Under the pieces are notes generated by a model, which saw only the letters and a program-made list of their open reading frames with translations, was not told the DNA's origin and ran no database searches. The position numbers and the translations under genes were made by a program. Positions 17,507 through 24,760 of a DNA stretch of 55,024 bases are shown in pieces (the first letter of the stretch is position 1; every line of letters starts with the position of its first letter). The stretch is from positions 1-55,024 of the forward strand of contig CAJODA010000005.1 of assembly GCA_905233745.1 (NCBI GenBank), read 5' to 3'. Source of the DNA: an uncultured Bacteroidales bacterium (GTDB lineage: Bacteria > Bacteroidota > Bacteroidia > Bacteroidales > WCHB1-69).

Positions 17507-18814
17507 TTACCGCAATTTCTGATAAATCTCCGCCCCTTTTATGTACCAGCGGGTTCCGTTGACGGTTCCGTTCTTGTGGTAGCGGAATGCGATATGGAAA
17601 TTGCCGCTGTTGATGACGGAAAGGTCCAAATCATTGCTGAGCTCAAAGTTGCTCGGATAGTTGTTCAAGTTCGGTTCGAAGGCGGTCCACTCACTCTCGT
17701 CGAATGCCCCGCCATTGTAGGTGGTGGAGTAATAGACTTGGTAATAGGACGCCGGACTTCCTTCCACGTTGTTGCGGTGGTTGATCTTCAACACCTTGTT
17801 GCTGAGGTCGGAGATGCTGATCTGCGGTGAAATCAGCCAGTCGTCACAATTTTCATTGGCAAAATTATGGAACATGAAGTTGTCACCCATCTGGGTGTGG
17901 AATTCCCAAGCATCGTTGGCCGGGTGGGTGCTCCAACCTCCGGAGGTCAGCGAGTTTTCATCGAAAGTTAAAGATTGCAGGAGGATGTCGTCCGTGCTGA
18001 AAGCATCCTGTATGTCCTCTTTGGTTCTCAAAGTGAGTTGGTATTCAGAATTGTAGATGGACAGAATGCCATAGAGACAGTATTCTTTGTCTTCGATGAC
18101 GGTGGAACGGAAGTTGGCATAGTTGGAGGTGCGCACGATCACCGTGGCACCGTTGATATAGACTTCGCGGTCCATGGTCTGGTCGTTGGTGGCCAGAGGC
18201 TGGCCGAAATATTTGCTGTCGAACTTGCATCCGTTGATGCGCACCAGGCAGTTGGTGTTCTCAGCGGTCAGCTGGCTGTTGCCCGTGATCTCGATGGGAC
18301 TGGCAATGAGCGGATTGCTCAGGTCTGGCAGCCCTTCCTTGTGGATGTAACGGTCAAGTGCTTCCTGATTGATGCGTTGGACGGATGTCCTGTTTCCCCA
18401 GCCTATCTGGTATTTGTTGTGATAGTCACCGACGATGAGTCCGCGGCAATCCAGATAGATGGTCTGGCCAACGGGATATTCGTTGTAGAGGCCGGTGCGG
18501 TCAATGGAAATCTCGATACCGCCCGTCTCATCTTGGATGGTCATGTACTTGTAGCAGTTGCCTCCCTGGTCGGAGCTGACAACTACGGCCTTTACGATGA
18601 AAGGCTCGTCCCAGCTGCAGATGGAGTCTTGTGCTCCGGTGCCCAATGAGGTGTGCATGTTCTTGATGTCCTGGATCGTGTGGTTGGCTACAGGACCGGT
18701 GTAAACGGGTGTTTCAAATTCAGGTGCCTCCCAGCGGTTGCAAGAGGAGAGGAGCAGACTGAAAACAGCGATTGAGGCTATGAATATGTTGAACTTTTTC
18801 ATAATCGTGTTCAT
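17507..18814 (-). CDS. DUF5689 lipoprotein with C-terminal jelly-roll (choice-of-anchor J-like), paralog 1
   Basis: The 435-aa protein has a lipoprotein signal peptide with a lipobox ending LLLSSC, so it is probably anchored to the outer membrane. A DUF5689 region follows (about 50-260); the recognisable segment is VVVSSDQGGNCYKYMTIQDE plus the following YPVGQTIYLDCRG. The C-terminal 160 residues (SLTFDEN, then DDWLISPQI) look like a choice-of-anchor J-type beta-sandwich. The start at 18814 overlaps the stop of the upstream paralog by 1 nt; an alternative ATG at 18802 (MKKF) is equally good for the signal peptide. Together with the paralog and the TonB receptor upstream it probably forms a surface binding complex. 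The ligand is unknown. Confidence 0.78.
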   Translation of the reverse strand: MNTIMKKFNIFIASIAVFSLLLSSCNRWEAPEFETPVYTGPVANHTIQDIKNMHTSLGTGAQDSICSWDEPFIVKAVVVSSDQGGNCYKYMTIQDETGGIEISIDRTGLYNEYPVGQTIYLDCRGLIVGDYHNKYQIGWGNRTSVQRINQEALDRYIHKEGLPDLSNPLIASPIEITGNSQLTAENTNCLVRINGCKFDSKYFGQPLATNDQTMDREVYINGATVIVRTSNYANFRSTVIEDKEYCLYGILSIYNSEYQLTLRTKEDIQDAFSTDDILLQSLTFDENSLTSGGWSTHPANDAWEFHTQMGDNFMFHNFANENCDDWLISPQISISDLSNKVLKINHRNNVEGSPASYYQVYYSTTYNGGAFDESEWTAFEPNLNNYPSNFELSNDLDLSVINSGNFHIAFRYHKNGTVNGTRWYIKGAEIYQKLR

Positions 18815-20067
18815 TATTGGTTAACAGTGGCTGAGATTTTGATGTCGCTCACCGCCCAGGTGTTTCCATTTCCGTTGTATTGGTATGCAATTCTGAACTT
18901 GGAGCTGATGGCGGATTCCGGTATGTTGAAGAACACATCCAAGAAGCTGCTGCTGTAATTGGAGATGGGTACTTCAACCCAAGTGGTAGTAGTCACGTCG
19001 CCCGTGTAGTTGGTAGTGTAATAGCATTTCATCTCGCCGTTGCCGTCGCCAACAGTGCGGTGCCTGAAGGAGAGCACTTGTTCGGTGGTGCCAATGAGGT
19101 TGATTTCCGGTGAGATGATCCAGCTGTTTGTCTGGGAACTGGCGTTGATCATGAAACCGGCAAAGCTGGAATTGACAAGAGTAGTCCACTCGCTGCCGCT
19201 GGAGACCTTGAGCCAGCCTTGGTTGAAGGCGTTGTTGTAATCCACGGTGAATATATCCTGCGTGGAGGCCGGATTCGTGAATCCCTGCACGTCATTCAGA
19301 TCGCGGATGACAATCTGCACATAATTGTTGTAGCGTGAGAGGAGGCCGACAACAGTGCCGGTGCCTGTGGGCAGCGTCTGGTTGTAAAAGTTAGCGTAGT
19401 TGCTGGTTCTCATCGTAATGGTGGTGCCGTCGGCCATCTTGATGTCATGGCTGGTGGCAGAGTACGGATCGCAGAAAGTGGCGATGCCGCCCTCCACGAA
19501 GGTGGCACCCTCCAGTTTCACCAGACGGTTGAGGTCGGAAACATCGATTGCATCTGCGTAAGGAATGGAGGTCCATGTTATGCTCGGCTCCACCGTAACC
19601 GGGGCCCCGTCGGTGAAGATGTACTTGTATGTTATGCCACTGGGGATGGGCTGTATGGCATCATTAGCCCACATGCCGAGTTGAGGCAGCTTGCGATAGT
19701 CGCCGAGGTCCAGTCCGTTGCACTTCACGAACACGCGTTGGCCAACCGGGTATCTGTGGAACAGCGCTGAATTGTTGATTTTGATCTGGATGGCTCCGGT
19801 CTCGTCTTCAATGTTAATATATTTGTAACAGTTGCCTTGTTCATCGGAGGAGACTACAATACCGGTGATGATAATATCGGCGGAGTCTTCCGAAAGATGA
19901 ACATAAGAATCCGTGGAGCCGATCTCATGCATGGAGAGCAGTTCGGCGATAGTGGTATTGGCTTCACCATCATATGTGGGAATAGGAGCCACTTCAGGGT
20001 CCAGGTTACAGCCCGCAAACAGCGCGGCTGCGATGATAACGGTGAAAATGGAATGTATGTGTTTCAT
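18814..20067 (-). CDS. DUF5689 lipoprotein, paralog 2
   Basis: This 417-aa protein has a lipobox (AALFAGC) after a short hydrophobic signal, then a DUF5689 domain and a C-terminal beta-sandwich, in the same order as the downstream paralog. The shared core is easy to see (VVSSDEQGNCYKYINIEDET and YPVGQRVFVKCNG), while the rest has diverged, so the tandem duplication is not recent. The stop overlaps the next start by 1 nt. The TonB receptor lies 77 nt upstream, separated by a 28-bp palindromic repeat. In Bacteroidota, DUF5689 lipoproteins commonly sit beside TonB receptors, which suggests a lid or binding role like SusD, but no sugar-binding motif is visible and the substrate is unknown. Confidence 0.78.
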   Translation of the reverse strand: MKHIHSIFTVIIAAALFAGCNLDPEVAPIPTYDGEANTTIAELLSMHEIGSTDSYVHLSEDSADIIITGIVVSSDEQGNCYKYINIEDETGAIQIKINNSALFHRYPVGQRVFVKCNGLDLGDYRKLPQLGMWANDAIQPIPSGITYKYIFTDGAPVTVEPSITWTSIPYADAIDVSDLNRLVKLEGATFVEGGIATFCDPYSATSHDIKMADGTTITMRTSNYANFYNQTLPTGTGTVVGLLSRYNNYVQIVIRDLNDVQGFTNPASTQDIFTVDYNNAFNQGWLKVSSGSEWTTLVNSSFAGFMINASSQTNSWIISPEINLIGTTEQVLSFRHRTVGDGNGEMKCYYTTNYTGDVTTTTWVEVPISNYSSSFLDVFFNIPESAISSKFRIAYQYNGNGNTWAVSDIKISATVNQ

Positions 20068-20104
20068 TTTATTGTGATTTTTCTGATTGATTATTATGTT
20101 TTTC

Positions 20105-20132
20105 GTAGAGACGTACCATGGCGCGTCTCTAC
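20105..20132. repeat. 28-bp interspersed palindrome, GTAGAGACG family, copy 1
   Basis: The outer 9 bp are GTAGAGACG and CGTCTCTAC, a perfect inverted pair. The inner 10 bp (TACCATGGCG) pair imperfectly, with two non-matching positions. It lies between the TonB receptor stop and the start of the DUF5689 gene. The same outer arms and total length recur at 23242-23269. Very similar palindromes are scattered through other Bacteroidota and some cyanobacterial genomes. Confidence 0.7.
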
Positions 20133-20144
20133 AACAGGGTTACG

Positions 20145-22703
20145 TTACATCGAGAAATTGATGCCCAGATAGAACGTGGTTCCGAATGCGTAATAATATT
20201 TGTTGCCGAATTTATTCACATTATAGTTGGTGTAGTCGAAGCGATACTGTTCCCAAGCTGTGGTGACGAGATTCTTGTTGTTGAGCAGGTTGGTGATGCT
20301 GGCGTTAAAGCCGATGTTGTACTTGTGGTTGATGCGCCAGGACTTGCTGACGGAAACGTCCATGGTGAACTGGCCCTTCAGCTTGGTCTGGTCAACGATG
20401 CTGTGATAGAGTTCGGAATTCTCGTCAAGCGAGCCGCGGGCCGTGGAGGTGCGGCGCTCCGGGTTGAGGTCGCAGTAGATCTTGTCGAAATAGTTGGCGT
20501 TGATGTTCACCCACCAGTAGTTGTAGTTGAACTTGAGGCCAGCGGTGGCGGCCACTTGCGGAGTGCCGGCCACGTGGTAGTTCTTCCAATAGACGGTGCG
20601 CTCCACATCGCCTTCGAAGTCGGTGCCGTTTTCAGCGTTCATGGTAACCTTCGCGTTGTTGGTGTATCTGTGGTCACCCCAGGTTCCGGCCAGGATCAAA
20701 GTGAACATGCTGCCCAATTTGATCTCGGTGCCGGCCTCCACACCAAGGAAACGCTGGTTGATGCCGGAAATGGCGTAGTTGACCATGCTGGCGAAGTCGT
20801 CGTGGTAGAAACTGATCAGACGTGTGGAGTTGTTGATTTGGGTTATGAATGCCGTCACGCGCATCTTGATGACCGGATAATTGAGCACATAGGAGAGGTC
20901 CCCGGCATATATCCTCTCGTAAGTCAACCCGTCAACATAGCTGTTGTTGATACGCGGGGAGAGGAAGGAGTTGAGGATGTTGGGAGAACGGGTCTCACCC
21001 ACACCGTTGAGTACGATGTAGTTGCGGCCGTTAATCTTGTAGGTTACCCCGAGACGTGCGCCGTTGTCCATGTAGGTTTTGATTTCGGAACGTCCGTAAG
21101 AGTTGTCCTGGAAGCGTCCGTTCTGCATGTGGCCGGTACGCCATAGCTGGGATGCGCCGATTTGCAAACCGAAATTGAGGTCCCAGTGGTTGTAGCTTCC
21201 TTTCACTATGCCCCAGACTTTCTCTTTATGGATATTGTAGGTGTAGTTATAGCCAAAAACATCTCCTTCGTGCAAAGTGTCTCCCTTGTGCAGGAGATCG
21301 TTATATTGCACGTTCTGGTCATCCGGAAATTCACCTTCGGAGAATTTGTCCACGTCAATCCAGTAGCTTCCGCCCAGGAGGTCCCCGATGGTCTTGTAGT
21401 TGTGCTGTTGCATACCACGGTAAGACATGCCGGCGTGCAGGCTCCAGTGCTCGCTGAACGACCAGTTGAGGACAGAGCTGATACCGCCCTGGAATTGGTC
21501 GTAGCGACGATTCTCCACCATGTATTGGGCGCGTTTGCCTTGTTGTGCGGCCAACTGGTTGATTTCGTACATCTTGTCCCAGTTGACCTGGGTGTATGAC
21601 TGGTCATTGTTGGTCCATAGCTCCAAGATGTCATTGTATGCCTGGTTGGTGTCGCCGTTGTCAATTTGGTAGGAGGGGAGATAGCGGTAGTAGTCGGGGC
21701 GCGGGTCCGGCACATCGTACCAGTTGAGGGAGGTAGTGTTGTTGAATCCGACAGAGGCCCCGGCAGTGGTCTGGATGTTTAATTTGTTGTCGGCGGAGTT
21801 GAAGTTGTGCGTTAGGAAAAGGGTAGGCTCACATTGGCTACGCATACGAGCGTTGCGCATCTTGCCCTGATACCATCCCCAGTTGGCGTTGTAATAGTTG
21901 TTGTTCAGCAGATCGTAGGCCTCCTGCACGGAGTTGGACTGCATGCCGCGCTTGATATAGGAGGCGAAACTGGTGATGTTGAGGGAATGCTCGCTGTTGA
22001 TTTTCTTCTCTGCGGCAAAGAACCATCCGAAACCGGTGTATGAAGTTCCCTCAACGTAGGACATGGCATCCCCGAAGCGTGCTGACAGCGATCCGGTGAA
22101 GGCCCAGCCGTTCTTCATCACGCCGGTACTGCCCGTTACCATGAAACGGTTGTTGTAGGTGCGGTTCGACAGGGAATAGGTGGCGCGCAGCTGACGGCGG
22201 AAATTGCTGGCCCGCAGGTTGTAGTTGCTGGCTCCGCCGATGTCACCGAAATCGAAAGTCGCCACGTTAAGGCATGAGATGTTCTCCGGATAGCGGAAAA
22301 TGTGGTTTAAACCACCCCATTGTGAGTAGTTGGCACGACCTGTGACCATGTTGTTCATGTCATAACCGTTGATAAACACCTCCTGGTATTTGTTGTCATA
22401 TCCGCGCGGGCGGAAATAAGCAATGCTGAAGGTGTATGAAGTGTTGTTGGTGAACACGTCCGTGCTGCTGTGCAACAGGCTCGGCACGAAGTTGCCGCTG
22501 CCATTGTCGCTCTCATTGTCCTGTCCGTCGCTGATACTGGACGAGTTGTCGTCACCCGGAGTGTAGTTGTTATAACGGGCAAGAGTGTCCGAAACGTCAG
22601 CTTTCTGCTTCTTGTTCTTGCCCTTGCCGGAAGCGGGCTCCTGTGCCTGTCCAAGGCTGACAATTAGCAGGAAAGCTATAATACTGAGTAGAGTTTTCTT
22701 CAT
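20145..22703 (-). CDS. TonB-dependent outer-membrane receptor
   Basis: The 852-aa precursor has a signal peptide (MKKTLLSIIAFLLIVSLGQA). A low-complexity acidic linker rich in D, N, S and G runs to about residue 70. A plug-like domain (about 70-190) contains FRPRGYDNKYQEVFINGYD, which corresponds to the usual RGxxxxxxxVxIDG plug motif. The rest is a large beta barrel of amphipathic strands ending in FGTTFYLGINFSM, a typical outer-membrane C-terminus. The CarboxypepD-like domain common in SusC proteins is absent and I see no clear TonB box. Genes for two DUF5689 lipoproteins follow on the same strand and probably encode partners. Such receptors import bulky or scarce ligands using TonB-ExbBD energy. 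The ligand cannot be inferred. A -7 box lies upstream at 22741. Confidence 0.85.
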   Translation of the reverse strand: MKKTLLSIIAFLLIVSLGQAQEPASGKGKNKKQKADVSDTLARYNNYTPGDDNSSSISDGQDNESDNGSGNFVPSLLHSSTDVFTNNTSYTFSIAYFRPRGYDNKYQEVFINGYDMNNMVTGRANYSQWGGLNHIFRYPENISCLNVATFDFGDIGGASNYNLRASNFRRQLRATYSLSNRTYNNRFMVTGSTGVMKNGWAFTGSLSARFGDAMSYVEGTSYTGFGWFFAAEKKINSEHSLNITSFASYIKRGMQSNSVQEAYDLLNNNYYNANWGWYQGKMRNARMRSQCEPTLFLTHNFNSADNKLNIQTTAGASVGFNNTTSLNWYDVPDPRPDYYRYLPSYQIDNGDTNQAYNDILELWTNNDQSYTQVNWDKMYEINQLAAQQGKRAQYMVENRRYDQFQGGISSVLNWSFSEHWSLHAGMSYRGMQQHNYKTIGDLLGGSYWIDVDKFSEGEFPDDQNVQYNDLLHKGDTLHEGDVFGYNYTYNIHKEKVWGIVKGSYNHWDLNFGLQIGASQLWRTGHMQNGRFQDNSYGRSEIKTYMDNGARLGVTYKINGRNYIVLNGVGETRSPNILNSFLSPRINNSYVDGLTYERIYAGDLSYVLNYPVIKMRVTAFITQINNSTRLISFYHDDFASMVNYAISGINQRFLGVEAGTEIKLGSMFTLILAGTWGDHRYTNNAKVTMNAENGTDFEGDVERTVYWKNYHVAGTPQVAATAGLKFNYNYWWVNINANYFDKIYCDLNPERRTSTARGSLDENSELYHSIVDQTKLKGQFTMDVSVSKSWRINHKYNIGFNASITNLLNNKNLVTTAWEQYRFDYTNYNVNKFGNKYYYAFGTTFYLGINFSM

Positions 22704-22740
22704 ATTAGCTATAATTATTTATTGTATAGAAAAAAGCGTG

Positions 22741-22748
22741 CAAAGATA
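22741..22748 (-). promoter_or_regulatory. -7 promoter box for the TonB receptor operon
   Basis: On the - strand this reads TATCTTTG, followed by CACGC, a good match to TAnnTTTG, 37 nt before the receptor ATG at 22703. It is only 10 bp from the oppositely oriented dut box, so the two promoters overlap in their upstream regions. Confidence 0.5.
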
Positions 22749-22758
22749 CATTTTTTTG

Positions 22759-22766
22759 TACTTTTG
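22759..22766 (+). promoter_or_regulatory. -7 promoter box for dut
   Basis: TACTTTTG matches TAnnTTTG and lies 21 nt before the dut ATG at 22788. It faces away from the TonB receptor promoter. No convincing -33 element at the usual spacing. Confidence 0.5.
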
Positions 22767-22787
22767 CGGCCTTGATAAAAATCATTT

Positions 22788-23237
22788 ATGGAAAATAGCA
22801 TTTGCAAGATTTTTAACGCCTCCTGTAATGCGCTCCCTGCCTACGAGTCCGTACATGCTGCGGGCCTGGACCTGCGCGCTGATCTGGAGGAGAAAGTTGT
22901 GCTCGCCCCCGGCGAACGAAAACTCATCCCCACGGGTCTTTTTTTGGAACTTCCGGAGGGCTGCGAGGCGCAGATACGCCCGCGCAGCGGCTTGGCCGCC
23001 AAACATGGCATCACGGTGCTCAACAGCCCCGGCACCATTGACGCAGACTACCGGGGTGAAGTTAAGGTGCTGCTGATCAACCTCTCCCAAGAGCCCTTCG
23101 AAATCCAAACCGGCGAACGCATTGCCCAAATGGTCGTCTCCCGTTTCACCCAAATCCGATGGCAGGAGGTTTCCTCCTTGCTGGATTTGTCCGAAACCGA
23201 ACGCGGCGCCGGCGGATTCGGACATACGGGAAAATAA
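22788..23237 (+). CDS. dut: dUTP diphosphatase
   Basis: This 149-aa trimeric enzyme hydrolyses dUTP to dUMP and pyrophosphate, keeping uracil out of DNA and supplying dUMP for dTMP synthesis. All five dUTPase motifs are present in order: AGLDLRA (I), RPRSGLA (II), [11 protein letters not shown] (III) with the catalytic aspartate, GERIAQMVV (IV) and the C-terminal [10 protein letters not shown] (V). Motif V has H where many bacterial enzymes have S, so the P-loop-like tail is slightly different. Length is standard. It is the first gene of a long + strand run. A 28-bp palindrome follows 4 nt after the stop. Confidence 0.97.
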   Translation: MENSICKIFNASCNALPAYESVHAAGLDLRADLEEKVVLAPGERKLIPTGLFLELPEGCEAQIRPRSGLAAKHGITVLNSPGTIDADYRGEVKVLLINLSQEPFEIQTGERIAQMVVSRFTQIRWQEVSSLLDLSETERGAGGFGHTGK

Positions 23238-23241
23238 TGTT

Positions 23242-23269
23242 GTAGAGACGCATAATTATGCGTCTCTAC
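23242..23269. repeat. 28-bp interspersed palindrome, GTAGAGACG family, copy 2
   Basis: This copy is a perfect 28-bp palindrome: GTAGAGACGCATAA followed directly by its exact complement. As RNA it can form a 12-bp stem with an AATT loop, so it could also attenuate transcription after dut, although no T-tract follows. It shares its 9-bp outer arms with the copy at 20105-20132 while the central 10 bp differ. Confidence 0.75.
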
Positions 23270-23336
23270 CAAAATGTTTTAAAATAAAAACCGATTTTGT
23301 CGGTTAACAAAATTCATCAAATTGAATTGTGTCTTT

Positions 23337-24695
23337 ATGCGCAAATATCTCATCATTTTCATCATCATCGCCCTTGCCGTGACGGCATTCGGGCAGGCAC
23401 CGAAGAAAACCCGCAATGTGGCCAAGACAGATGCCACGGCTGTGAACGCCCGCAAGGTTTCCGTGGATTTTACCAGTGGTCTGAAAGCCTATTACTCGGG
23501 CAATACGAATGAGGCGCTGAAACTCTTTGACGGTATCATTCTCGATAATCCCAAACATGATGCTTCCTATTTCATGTTGGCCAAGATCTATAAGGGGCAA
23601 AAGAACTATGCCGATGCAGTTTCGGCGCTCCAGCACGCCATGAAAATCGACAAGAAGAATGTATGGTACAAAGTCGAAATGGCTAACCTGTACTCTTTGA
23701 TGAATGATTATGCAGCGTCAGCCAAGCTGTGGGAACAGATCTGCAAGGAGATTACAAACAACGAGTACTATCTCTACTCTCTGGCTGAATGTTACCTCAA
23801 CCTGGAGAAACCGATGAAGGTGATTGAAACGTATAGCCGGATGGAAGAAGTGATTGGGACGAATGATGAGATTACCCGGGTGAAGGCTTCCTTGTGGCTG
23901 TACATGAACGATGTGAAGTCTGCGGCAGGGGAGTATGACGCGCTCATTGCCAAATATCCCCATAATGTGGATTATTACATCCAGGCCGGCATCATCTACC
24001 AGAGCAACAACATGCCGGAGGAGGCTTACAAGTATTTCCAGAAAGCCGAGTCAATAAACCCTGACGACCCGCAGCTGAACCTGGCACTGGCCGCATACTG
24101 GGAGCGGAAACGCCAGCCGGAAAAGGTCTCCGCCTATGTGTATAAGGTTTTCAACAATCCGGATGTCCTGATGAGTGAGAAGCAGCCCTATATGCGGAGT
24201 TATATGGCCACGGCAGTGCGCAGCAAGTCGCCCGCAGACATCAAGCGTGCCGGTGACCTGGCCGAGGCGCTTATAAAGGCGCACCCCACCGAGGCGGAGG
24301 GGTACGTGTGCCGTGCGCGCCTGCTCGTCCTGGTGCAGAAGTATGCCGAGGCACAACCCTATTACGACAAGGCTCTGCTCTACGACAACACCTCCTTCTC
24401 CGTGTGGGAGGACTACTGTTATGTGCTCGACAAATTGGACCGCCAGCAGGATATTCTGAAATATGAACAGGATATTACCGAACTCTTCCCGCAGAACGCC
24501 GCCATGCTGTACCAGCTTGGCATAGGCTGCCTGAAGGTGCAAAATGCGGAGAAAGCCATCGATTACCTGAAACAAGCGCTGGTCATGACCTATGAGGCCG
24601 ACAAGAAAAAATTGGTCAACAAAGCCTTAGGTGACGCCTACCACCTCAAGGGGGATGAGGAATCAGCAGAGTCATACTGGCGGAAAGGGAGGTGA
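23337..24695 (+). CDS. Periplasmic tetratricopeptide-repeat protein
   Basis: The 452-aa protein has a signal peptide (MRKYLIIFIIIALAVTAFGQ) followed by tandem TPR helices over about residues 40-440. Units such as FMLAKIYKGQKNYADAVSAL, EEAYKYFQKAESINPDDPQL and YQLGIGCLKVQNAEKAIDYL have the expected A/G and aromatic pattern. TPR proteins are scaffolds for protein assembly; no enzyme domain is present. I chose the ATG at 23337 because it begins the signal peptide directly. An in-frame ATG at 23322 would add MNCVF. yidC follows after 65 nt, with its own promoter box. Exact role unknown. Confidence 0.8.
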   Translation: MRKYLIIFIIIALAVTAFGQAPKKTRNVAKTDATAVNARKVSVDFTSGLKAYYSGNTNEALKLFDGIILDNPKHDASYFMLAKIYKGQKNYADAVSALQHAMKIDKKNVWYKVEMANLYSLMNDYAASAKLWEQICKEITNNEYYLYSLAECYLNLEKPMKVIETYSRMEEVIGTNDEITRVKASLWLYMNDVKSAAGEYDALIAKYPHNVDYYIQAGIIYQSNNMPEEAYKYFQKAESINPDDPQLNLALAAYWERKRQPEKVSAYVYKVFNNPDVLMSEKQPYMRSYMATAVRSKSPADIKRAGDLAEALIKAHPTEAEGYVCRARLLVLVQKYAEAQPYYDKALLYDNTSFSVWEDYCYVLDKLDRQQDILKYEQDITELFPQNAAMLYQLGIGCLKVQNAEKAIDYLKQALVMTYEADKKKLVNKALGDAYHLKGDEESAESYWRKGR

Positions 24696-24731
24696 AAAAC
24701 AAAAATCCACATCTGTTTTTCAATTTTTTTT

Positions 24732-24739
24732 TATCTTTG
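24732..24739 (+). promoter_or_regulatory. -7 promoter box for yidC
   Basis: TATCTTTG matches TAnnTTTG 21 nt before the yidC ATG, in a T-rich stretch after the TPR gene. It suggests that yidC and the following genes can be transcribed independently of the dut/TPR unit. Confidence 0.5.
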
Positions 24740-24760
24740 CAGCCAATTTAAAAATCAAAA

